Positions 54,871 through 64,000 of a stretch of 64,000 bases of DNA are shown here, piece by piece. Every line of letters starts with the position of its first letter. Positions within the stretch are counted from its first letter, which is position 1. Source of the stretch: Rhexocercosporidium sp. MPI-PUGE-AT-0058 (taxonomy: Eukaryota > Ascomycota > Leotiomycetes > Helotiales); contig JAGTJL010000004.1 of assembly GCA_020746875.1 (NCBI GenBank), positions 310,001 through 374,000 on the forward strand, in the 5' to 3' direction. The position numbers were made by a program, and so were the translations under genes. The notes beneath the pieces are model-generated. The model ran no database searches. It was not told the origin of the DNA and saw only the letters and a list, made by a program, of their open reading frames with translations.

Positions 54871-56736
54871 GGCAAAGAGAGGAGAATCCCCCCCCACCAA
54901 TTACATGTCTAGAATAAATTCTTCCTTACGAGAAGACCGTTTTCGAATCAAAATAAGAGATGCACCGCTGTAATCGAAAGTCTTCTAAATTTTGCTTTAG
55001 TTATTCTCGCTTGTCATAGTCAGCAACTCTCTCCAGCCCCGTGGAGACGGGATATTCTGGGTTCGGGTAATCAAGAAAGGGCAATTGCACCTCGGCGTCT
55101 TCGTGGACCTGTAGACCAGTTGACGAATGTAACGGATTGGAAAAAGTGAGAAGACACGAGACGTTAGAGGTTAATGCATGGCTGCTGTGTGCTGGATGGA
55201 CTTTGGTTGAACTGCAGCCTCAGTCATGAGAAAAGAGCGATACATCTGCTTGCAGAAACATGCGGAAATCAATCGACAGAGAGAGAGCAGAACCCGATGT
55301 CAGATTAAAAGTTGCCACCAGATCTTCCATCCGTACCTCAAGCGACCGAAGCAAGTACCCAAGCTATCGGGTCGAGTTGGAAGTGGCCGATTGAGGCACA
55401 TGCAGAACACCAAAATCAGCTTGCGCAACACACTCCTCCTCAACGAAAGAATAATCAAATTAATTGACCTCTTCACAGTTACTTTAGAAATAGCAGACCT
55501 ACATTTATACCACAAAATACTATAGTGTTATCTTTGTAGTTGTAGTTATTATCACGTATTTGTTGCAGAATAGCACTTCGCCAATATCGGCCACTTCCTA
55601 CCCGACCCCATAGCCAAGTTCAGATAGGCTAGACTTCCACAACACCCACTTTTTAAATTTCCGCCTCCAGATTGTGTTTCTGGCAGTTTTCGGCCATATC
55701 AACTACTCCGTCGAAGCCTTCTGAATATTATATAAGCCACAAGGATCCGACAAACAGCGACCGTAGGTTTTGACAGAAATGCCTCGAGCGATGCCAACCA
55801 CTCAAGCCTTTTTGCGGAGCCTCCGTAGAGTCGAGTTGGATCGTTCTCTCTGCGGCCCGACTGCAGGCTCACTGGTGAGAACAAAGTTCAAACTAGTGAA
55901 CAACATCTTACTTCGTCCTCGGGGTATCAGTTGCAAAGTCTCCACACGGCCACCTTTCCTGAAAGGGCAGCAGTTCTCGAAATCTAGATCTCATATTGGT
56001 CCAACTGCCCTTGTTCGATAGAAATATCTAGAAGGCTTGGCTGAACTGTTACCCCGAGTACCAAAGTACATAGCTCATAATCTTACTTCACCTGTCAGAT
56101 TGAAGCATCAGCACCAGCATTCCTGGATTGGGTATGGGCAAGCCCAAAGTCAAACACCCCTGCCCGCAGACTTGCAGCTCTTTCCGTGCCGTGCCGGTTT
56201 GGATGGGCTCCAAATATGCAATAGGTAGAAGAGCTCTGGGACGATTGGGCTGGAGGCTCTTACTGTTGGCTGGTGTTTGGTGTCAGAAGATAACTCGGTA
56301 CTTACTCCTTGTGCGGGTCGTGGGACAAGGCAAGAAAGACGCGGATGTAGGTCAGCTTATGGTCACGTGCCAAACCAGCCGCCTTCAAAGCCCGACTTGT
56401 CCTGTCCTTGCTTTGCTCTCTGCCGGGTCTGCAAGGTGTGTGCCAACTTCCACAACTCCCGCTCCGCTTGGCTTGGCTTTCCCCGGATTATTGCTTGTCT
56501 TCTCGCTCCAACTGTCGCCAGAACTTACGGAATAAGAACCATGCCTGCCTCTTATCCTGAGTATCGCAACCTTATTCGAATTCCGACGTCAGAAAAGGAC
56601 CGAAAGCACATGCTCATCAGTGGAGATTTCTAGGATTGTGAGACGCATTTACAACGTTAGGTGCATCTCAACATTCTTACATTCTCAAGTTGCATGGAGT
56701 TCCGAAGCATGGAATCTCCTCTCCCCTTGGTCTCGC

Positions 56737-56785
56737 CCCCCCCCCCCCCCCCCCCCTCCTCCTCCTCATCATCATCATCATGGAC
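56737..56785. repeat. poly(C) tract with CTC/CAT microsatellite
   Basis: C20 (56737-56756) runs into TCC and then TCA repeats. The minus strand is G-rich and could form a quadruplex. Homopolymer length is prone to sequencing error. Confidence 0.85.
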
Positions 56786-57281
56786 CTTGCCCCAAGTTTG
56801 CGGGGAAGGGAGTGAGGCAGGTGGTGTTACTTCACTTTGCCGTTGCGAGGCGTAGATGAGTCGACACTATTGGGTAGAACATCCCGCCTGCTGCAAGAGA
56901 ATGGAGCGTGTCATGGAGGAGAAATCTAAGGGACCACTGCTCTCATCGAATAGCATCTTGTGAATGGTCGGTGGCTGCATTCCTCCACAGTCTGTTTCCT
57001 CCCTGCGAAAATAGTTACGTCGACGGCGTGCCCGCGAAATCTTCTGCTGGATCTGCCAGCTGCACGAAAGCTTGGGGTAGCACTCCATCGACAGGGATTT
57101 TACATCACCTGTTGGGCAAGAAATCCAATCATAAAACTCTGTTTGGCCGATCTTTGCCCCGTCCAGACTAGACTAAGTGGGAAGACGAGGCTACTGGAGC
57201 TCCTTCGAGTGAGGGGTTGCTGCCGTGTTCCAGCCTGGGGCTTAAATCTTGATCTGCGCTGCCCATTCCATAGCTACGAGG

Positions 57282-57288
57282 TATAAGA
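57282..57288 (+). promoter_or_regulatory. TATA-like element of the hexose transporter
   Basis: TATAAGA lies 92 bases upstream of the start codon, followed by the pyrimidine-rich TTTTTCCTTGCTTTCTC, a usual fungal transcription-start context. Confidence 0.45.
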
Positions 57289-57373
57289 GTTCTTCATGTC
57301 CCCAGCGTTTTTCCTTGCTTTCTCTTCGTACAGACTTTAGTTTAAGACTTGAGTTCTATCGAATATCATCAAT

Positions 57374-59446
57374 ATGGGTATCGCGTTGAAGAAGCCCCAG
57401 GGCGTTCCTGGGAAATCATGGCCCGCTGTATGTGTCAATCTAAAAACACCATCCGTTTCAATTAGGCTCACGAATTTAGATTATCATTGGCCTGTTCGTT
57501 GCATTCGGAGGTGTGCTGTTTGGTTATGATACTGGAACGATCAGTGGTATCCTTGCTATGGAGTAAGCATTATCCAAGCCATGTTTACTTCGACCGTTTG
57601 CTAATATCTTTGTACCCAGTTACTGGCGAAATGAATTTACAACTGGATACAAAAACTCTAAAAACCAACCCGATGTCAGCCCGTCGCAAACTTCATTGAT
57701 CGTCTCCATTCTCTCAGCTGGTACATTCTTCGGTGCACTCTGGGCAGCCCCTACTGGAGACTTCCTTGGGAGACGGATGGGTCTGATTGCAGCATGCTGC
57801 GTCTTCAACCTCGGTGTCATCTTGCAGACTGCATCAACTGCATTGCCAATGTTTATTGCTGGACGATTCTTTGCCGGGTTCGGCGTTGGCATGGTCTCTG
57901 CTCTGAGTACGTTATCTCAATGCCCTTCCCTTAACCAGTCTAATTGAGCTCCCAGTTCCCCTCTACCAATCCGAAACAGCACCGAAATGGATTCGTGGTG
58001 TTATTGTCGGCTCTTACCAGTTCGCGATCACGATCGGTCTCCTCCTCGCTGCCATTGTCGACAATGCGACAAAGGATCGCAAAGATACCGGCTCCTACCG
58101 CATTCCCATTGCCGTTCAGTTTGCCTGGTCTCTCGTTCTGATCATCGGCATGCTCATTCTTCCCGAGACTCCACGCTTCCTCATCAAGCAAGGAAAACCA
58201 GAGAAAGCCGCGAAATCCTTGGCCAAGATCAGACGTCTCCCCATCGATCACGCTGCCATCCAAGACGAGCTTGGCGAGATTCAAGCAAACCACGAGTACG
58301 AGTTGAGTCTTGGCAAGTCCTCTTACATCGACTGCTTCCGTGGAAAGGTCCTTAAGAGACTCTTGACGGGTTGTCTCCTCCAAGCTCTTCAACAACTTAC
58401 TGGTATCAACTTCATCTTCTACGTAAGGATACTCACCTGGCAAAGTCTTCAAACCTTTTGCTAACATTCGCGTAGTACGGAACTCAATTCTTCAAGAACA
58501 CCGGTATTACCAACCCATTCGTCATCAGTATGATCACCAGTGCCGTTAACGTCACTTCGACTCTTCCTGGATTATACGCCATCGACAAATGGGGGCGCAG
58601 ACCTCTCTTATTCTGGGGTGGTAAGTCTTTCTATATCTCTCGTCACAACCCTATTCCAAGCGGTTACTAACACCATCCCAGCCATCGGTATGACAGTATC
58701 TCAACTCCTCGTCGCTGTCTTGGGAACGACAAGCACCGGTCAGAATTCCGAGACAGGAGCCGTCTTCTCCACGAACTTGGCTTCGCAAAAAGCATCCATC
58801 GCATTCGTGTGCATTTACATCTTCTTCTTTGCATCGACTTGGGTAAGTGCTTCCTCTAATCCATTTACAATCGCGACGTACATACTAATACTGGATTTCC
58901 AGGGACCAATTGCCTGGGTTGTTACAGGCGAGATCTTCCCTCTCAAAGTCCGAGCCAAGGCGCTCTCTATGACAACCGCAACAAACTGGCTGCTCAACTG
59001 GGCTATCGCCTACAGCACACCTTATCTCGTGAACTGGTAAGCTTCATCACTCACTCCCTTCCTCATACCCTCCTCCCGGTCCCCCCCTCTTCATACCTAA
59101 CTACCTAAACAACCCATTAACGCATCTCCCCAGGGGTCCCGGCAACGCCAACCTCCAAGCCAAGATCTTCTTCATCTGGTTCGCATGCTGCTTCCTCTGC
59201 ATAACATTCGTCTACTTCATGATCTACGAGACCAAAGGCTTGACGCTAGAGCAAGTGGATGAGTTGTATGACGAGGTTACGGTCGCGAGGAAGAGTGTGA
59301 ATTGGCAGCCCACTACGACGTTTAGGACTATTAGGGCAAGTATGGCGGCGCAAGGGGGTTTGGGTGGTCCCGGCGCGGGGAAGGGGTCCGAGACGCTGGA
59401 AGAGAAGACGGAAGGGAGGGAGTATAGGGCTGAGCATGAGTCTTGA
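57374..59446 (+). CDS. MFS hexose transporter (fungal HXT/sugar-porter family)
   Basis: Eight exons (57374-57427, 57480-57562, 57620-57906, 57956-58422, 58476-58620, 58682-58842, 58903-59036, 59134-59446) give 547 residues. Sugar-porter signatures are present: LFGYDTGTISGI in TM1, GDFLGRRMG after TM2, RFFAGFGVGMVSA in TM4, PLYQSETAPKWIRG, PETPRFLIKQGK, QQLTGINFIFYYG in TM7, DKWGRRPLLFWG, WVVTGEIFPLKVRAKA in TM10 and YETKGLTLEQVDELY after TM12. The QQLTGINFIFYYG motif is typical of hexose uptake. The C-terminal tail is cytosolic. All eight exon phases close and the family length (500-570) fits. A seven-intron structure is normal for this family. It converges on ATG5. Confidence 0.93.
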
Positions 59447-60285
59447 GTTGTGGTGACTGTTGTGGTGATGTGTGGACATGAGGTGGAGGTTGATTTATAT
59501 TAAATTGAGGAATGAGGTCTGGAGTTGAGGATGTACGGATGGGTGGACGGGTGGTAATTGGACGTCGTGTTTCAATACTGCCGAGCCATATACATGAATA
59601 TAACGTCTGAACGAATCTCATCTCAATCCATACTTACTGCACTACATTCCATCCCAATACATCTCAAACCCGCAAAGTCTATTTGTTCTTTTTGATTCTC
59701 CAAAAAACAAAATAAAGTAAATCTACGATCCAACGTCCAGCCCATAGCCTCACAGAATGTTCTGCATGACATCCGAAGTTTATCCAGTCATGACGCAGCT
59801 CTTGTTTCATGAAACTATATCCCCCGTACCATATATGAAGGAAGATATTCGGCAGCCATGACACTTCAGCCCTTCGAGAAGTCTGACTTTAAGATAGAGT
59901 TCGGAAATGACGCTGCTCATCAAACACGTCCCCGGAGCTGAACCTTCTCCGCTGACTGTTCTTCCTTCCTTCCCGCCGGACCTGGATTCCTGTGAATAGA
60001 GAGTCATATTCCGAGGGGTAAAGGTGGGTGCTTGACGTATCGTATCCTATCGTATAGATTCATACTGCGCCCCGGATGTCATAATGCGCTGTACCAGGAT
60101 AGAAGCTCCGATCCAGAGCCAGATCTTCGGGTGAAAAGCACGTCCTTGACATGGACATTCCCGGCACCAGATCGCGTTCCCTGCCTGGACAATACCAGCG
60201 GCCGCCAGTGAATGTGCGGTATATCTCCTATATCACATCCCATATTCCCGATTCGTTTCAAGCATTAAGCATTAAATGTCAAGAA
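59447..60285. other. convergent gap, no gene
   Basis: 839 bases between the 3' ends of the hexose transporter and ATG5. No coding or repeat structure of note. Confidence 0.5.
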
Positions 60286-61189
60286 TCAAGCGTCGATCAT
60301 CAGCACACTCAGATGCAACCATCCATCCGCATAAGCCGCCTCCCTCATCAGCTCCTCCAACGGGGCCCTGAACGGCACAGCAGCACCATGCAGCACCGGC
60401 TCCGCCACGATGGCATCCCTCCGGCTCGGGAATATGCTCGGCAGGATGCTATTCAAAGCCATGCCGAGAGTCTGCACTTCGCGGTTGGGAGTCCGCGGTG
60501 GGATCAGTGCCTGGACGATCTTTATGGATGCGAGGGGCGAGGAGGTGGTGGGTGAGGATGGGATGTAGATCCGGAGGGGGATGTTGCGGAGGGGAGTGGA
60601 GGGGTTGAGGAGGATGGATGTTATCTTTAGGTGGGATGTCAGGTCATCTGGGTGGGCCGTGTTAGTTGGCTATTTTTGTAGAAGTGGAATGGGGTGAGGA
60701 GGGAGAGGGTGGGACTGACTATCTTGCACGGAGTTCCATAGTTGTGTTGAGTTGTCTTTCGACATGGACATTATCCCCTTTGCCGTCCCATTGCGTATAA
60801 AATCCGCCTATGGAAAACTATCAGCACGCATGCCCCCAGGTCCCAGTCCATTTGTCAGAGTAGACAGTATCACCAACCTCTTTTACGCTGTTGATGAAGG
60901 TATCATGGATGTCGAACAGCGGCCCATCTCCCAACGTCAACCGCCATGGTAGTTCCGGTCTGTAGAGGTCGCAGAGGAGACCGACGGGTAGATTCTTGAG
61001 GAGAATATCTTCGTAGGAGAAGCTCGAGCAGGGCCCAAAGAAGGCTGTTAGGCGGGGCAGGAGGAGGGGTAGATACGAGATCCGGGGGACGGAGATCAAG
61101 TAGGGCGTTGATGAGGAGCGGTGCGTGATATGTAGTGGGATGGTGGAGGACCAGATCATGGCCTGTATTGTTGTCCCCGCTCCCGCCAT
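60286..61189 (-). CDS. ATG5: autophagy protein Atg5
   Basis: Atg5 is conjugated to Atg12 and, with Atg16, promotes lipidation of Atg8 at the forming autophagosome. Exons 60878-61189, 60720-60807 and 60286-60647 give 253 residues. Signatures: [14 protein letters not shown] at the start, [30 protein letters not shown], and the [19 protein letters not shown] helix. [31 protein letters not shown] and [10 protein letters not shown] complete the fold. Lys103 in SVKEADFIRNG sits where Atg12 is attached in yeast and human Atg5; its codon is the second last of exon 1. The second intron uses GTCAGT, giving the usual QDNDL junction. Phases close. Length is on the short side of the family. Confidence 0.93.
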
Positions 61190-63029
61190 CTCTGGCTCTG
61201 GCTCTGGCTCTGGGCTTGGTGTCTGGTGCTTGATGCTTGATGCAAGTGAGTTGAGTTATGCAGCCTTGGATTCGAGTGAGCGCCTTGTGAGGTGAGGCTG
61301 AAGATGTCCAAAAGCCCTGCTTACATAAATAATAAATACTGGCCCCGTCGGCCCGGTGTTTTTAATGCCCGGGCTGATCGAGCAAGGGGCAAAACCTGGG
61401 ACGGGAAGACGTTTCGCATGCTATCCACCCTCTTGCATCTTTCCCCTGCGTTTCTTCACTTCCATGAAGGGATGGCTTCCCAACTCCCTGTCCCGCGCGA
61501 GACGGCATCTGTCGTTCGATTGTTTCCTCGGCAAGATGGCTCGATACTCGATAGTTCCCTGCAGGAGGAAATTTGTTTGTTTTGTTGTTGGGTTGTGTTC
61601 TGGTACGTGCATCGGGGCGTTGAGATGGGGATCGGGCGAGAGAGATGGAGCGAGTGGGAATGAGGTGTCTTTCCATTTCGTATTAGTGTTTACTCTGCTT
61701 TGGAGGTGTCCCTTGGTAGTATACTGTACGGCTATAAGTCGGATCTTCTTGCTTATGCTAACTACTGCTTCAGATCTCCTTTGCTTCAGAAGAAACTCTA
61801 ATAGCAAATTGGCCAAGCAGTCTGAGGGGTGTGCTGTACAGCCCAGCGTAGAGCTGTACCGTACAGCTCCCAAAAAGTTTTAATACGAATCTGCCTATGG
61901 CCTTCATCAAAAGTGTACTACGGTGCCTCTTCGCGAGTCGGAGGAAGTGTCAGGGAACACACCAAGAAGGACCTAAAGTTTAATTAGTTTTAGTACTAGT
62001 ATCGAGCTAGAGCAAGCCAATCGGATTCTCAATTCCAACCTCTTCGGTCTGGTGGTGGTGGTCCGTTGCTAGTCGAACGGAGAGGGCTTTCAAAGAAAGT
62101 TGTAAGCTGCCACTATCTGTGCCCAACGGAGCAACCATCCAGAATGCAGACTGGATTCGGGGCTCTATCTGGATTTGAAGGCGGTCCAACACAACATTTC
62201 ACGAGTCAGATTGACGAGGCTCGGCGACATTTTTCAGCTGGCAGGGTGCATCGTTCGAGTCTTGACTTGGGAGGAATTCCATCCTAGGGTATGCTCGCCA
62301 CGAAGCATTGAAGCATTCACACCGTTGCAGCTTGTGAAGCAGTATTCCGCTGTCAGGCACGAGATTCGAAAAAGTATAACTCCCCAAGGCATCACCACGC
62401 GTCTCATGTGGCATACAACGGCTAAGTCGGGCAGGAACTCTTCTTCTGCTGGGTCGTTTTCGATAAGTATCAAACCGCTAGGTCATCCCTGGAGACAGCT
62501 CCGGTGCATTGGGTGTGGCCCAGGGGGTGATGTCGAGACATCTCTCCAATTTGTACAAGCTCCACCAACCAAACCTTCAGGAACGTCAATGATTCCATCC
62601 AGATCTTGAAACTGGTCAGGTTCAGGGGCTTCGCTTCGCGATGACAGGGGGCTCAAAATAGAGCTAGCCGATGTGCTACCCTGATACACAGGGATTTCAC
62701 GTGGAGCTGGGATTGCTTTCTGCAAGTGCATGATGACGCTCCCAATAAAAAGGTGAAAAACAGCCTCGAGTGGAGAACGAACCGGTCCATGCCAGTATTG
62801 GGCAAGGTTCTACATGTTCTTCAGATGAGCCAAGAGAGCCCTAGTGCAGATCTTGCGTGGCGCTGGGACGTGTAGCAGGTCAAATACCTAGAGGGCGATC
62901 TCCGTCAATCGATGCTTTTTCTCTCTTCCTCCTCCTCCTCCTCCTCCTCCTCCTCCTCCTCATATTGTTCTGTGAATCCTTGATGATGTGCTTTTTGAAT
63001 TGGAAGAGGGAGTCATAAATATAGACGGT
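61190..63029. other. 1.8-kb divergent gap with microsatellites
   Basis: The left end is the ATG5 promoter with four CTCTGG copies near 61194-61219. The right end has a (CTC)n run of about 11 copies near 62929-62961, close to the last gene's 5' UTR. Palindromic TGTACAG elements occur near 61836-61866. The open frame at 62483-62731 is not recognisable. Confidence 0.5.
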
Positions 63030-64000
63030 ATGACGGGCGGGATCCCTCAGGGAGCTGTGGGCGTGTCTGTCGTTGTTCTATTGTATTCAGCAGGATGTCT
63101 GACACTCACAACACTGCTGACTTGCCTGCTCATCAGCTTTGGCGAAGCTTGGTCTTGTATGTTCCATTTATAATTACCTGTTTGCGGAGATGTGCTAATA
63201 CTTGATAGATGTTACCATTTTCTCCGGATTTACCGCTCTCAGTTCGCTTGCTTCAGTTATCCAGCAAATTCATTACGCCGTGGCATGGACTATCATCAAA
63301 GAAGCACAATTCCTGAAGGCCGTCGAGTCTCAAACTCGCAAAGGCCTTGCATTTGGAGGAGCAGCACAAATTTTTGACCAAGTCCTCTTTTTCATCCGTG
63401 AGTGCCGAGCCCTGAAGCATTGACATCTTCCTGACTCCTTGAATCACAGAATTTTATTGTTACAATGTCATGGCCCTTAATGTGCTCTTCTGGACCGTCG
63501 CCCTGTTCATGGGTGCTTGGGGAGTACGATCAGCCTGGCTCGGCGATTGGCACGAGAGGACAGCCCCTGTCTCGAAGGTTTTCTCCGTGGTCTTCCCTGC
63601 TCTCATTATCGGATTGATGCAAATCGAATCTCTCCAACGGATGCCAGGAGTTTTCATTGTGATTACCTATTTTGCAAGTAAGTGCAACGGCCGACACTAA
63701 TTGAAGAACTTGATGCTAATCGCCTTGTAGTGTTCACAAGTTTGTCCATGGGAAGTGTACTACTAGTTTTAATCCTCTACAAGTATATGAAAACTCGCCG
63801 CCTCGTGGCGGGACATTCACAACGACGAGGTCGCTGGTGGGCTTCCGATGGATCGAAATCCCGGACGGATGATTCAGAATACGCTACAGGAACTGTCGAG
63901 ACTGGGGTATCTGGTACTGTTTCCAATACACGCAGGTCAATCTACGACCGAGCACTTGTCACTCGTTTTACTATCGGTTTTGTCATTCTTGCGTAGGTCT
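63030..64000 (+). CDS. multi-span fungal membrane protein, 3' end outside window
   Basis: Exons 63030-63156, 63209-63397, 63450-63677 and 63731-63992 are visible, and a GTAGGT donor then leads out of the window. At least 268 residues are encoded here. After MTGGIPQGAVG come hydrophobic helices in VSVVVLLYSAGCLTLTTLLT, VTIFSGFTALSSLASVIQQI, ALNVLFWTVALFMGAWGVRS, VFSVVFPALIIGLM and FTSLSMGSVLLVLILY. A basic cytosolic stretch (MKTRRLVAGHSQRRGRWW) follows, then another hydrophobic start (TRFTIGFVILA). The layout recalls a seven-helix receptor-like protein, but I do not recognise a named family. The start was set at the first ATG before the first helix. Confidence 0.7.

Larger units (their letters stand above)
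54481..57373. other. 2.9-kb gap with poly(T) and poly(C) tracts, no gene recognised
   Basis: Apart from two 20-base homopolymers (54851-54870 and 56737-56756) and a trinucleotide repeat beside the second, I see no coding or RNA structure. The right end is the hexose-transporter promoter. Confidence 0.5.

Noticed and set aside
62199..62731. Minus-strand open frames that could be fragments of an unknown gene
   Set aside because: The pieces do not join by clear splice sites and show no family signature; too weak to list as a gene.
1..64000. tRNA, rRNA, CRISPR arrays, bacterial operons or intact transposons
   Set aside because: No B-box-type GGTTCGANTCC with a foldable cloverleaf, no spaced repeat array and no transposase or reverse-transcriptase motif was found by reading; introns and gene content are plainly fungal.

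Overview
The window is nuclear DNA from a filamentous ascomycete (Pezizomycotina). Nearly every gene carries several short introns (about 45-150 bases) with GTAAGT/GTATGT-type donors and CTAAC-type branch sites. Genes lie on both strands without operons, and the families include fungal-specific ones (CFEM, But2-like, Zn2Cys6, Sts1/Cut8, fungal sugar porters). The protein flavour suggests Leotiomycetes, but that is a guess. No tRNA, rRNA, CRISPR array or intact transposon was seen. Gene models below were built by hand from conserved protein segments, splice motifs and phase arithmetic; exon edges should be good to about a base where phases close.

Left third (1-26 kb) is mostly housekeeping: the start of a VAP/Scs2 ER-contact protein, a UBA-zinc finger-UBX protein, RAD52, the Sts1/Cut8 proteasome tether, an UNC-93-type MFS transporter, a Ski8-type WD40 protein, mitochondrial ribosomal protein bL32m, septin CDC10, guanylate kinase, a four-helix membrane protein, a SERF-like small protein, an unrecognised 155-residue protein and a RecQ-family helicase.

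The middle (27-48 kb) is accessory in character. It holds three decayed genes (a beta-mannosidase 3' fragment with a Trp-to-stop change, an alpha/beta hydrolase broken by an 8-base tandem duplication, and an MFS drug/polyamine transporter with several lesions). Between them are a secreted PLC-like phosphodiesterase, an unusual caspase-like protein that runs into a Zn2Cys6 DNA-binding cluster, a cyclase-family enzyme, a helix-turn-helix/HD phosphohydrolase fusion, an F-box protein, a CFEM GPI-anchored protein, a THEM6-like thioesterase-fold protein and an NPP1/NLP-family secreted protein.

The right part (48-64 kb) is gene-sparse, with long non-coding gaps separating a secreted But2-like protein, a berberine-bridge-type FAD oxidase, a hexose transporter, autophagy gene ATG5 and the first exons of a multi-span membrane protein that runs off the end.

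The most unusual element is the caspase-like/Zn2Cys6 fusion at 32118-34545: one polypeptide appears to join a cell-death-type protease domain with a transcription-factor zinc cluster. Other points worth checking are a one-base frame slip or 35-base intron at the start of RAD52, start-codon microexons in three genes, and two strong isolated hairpins.
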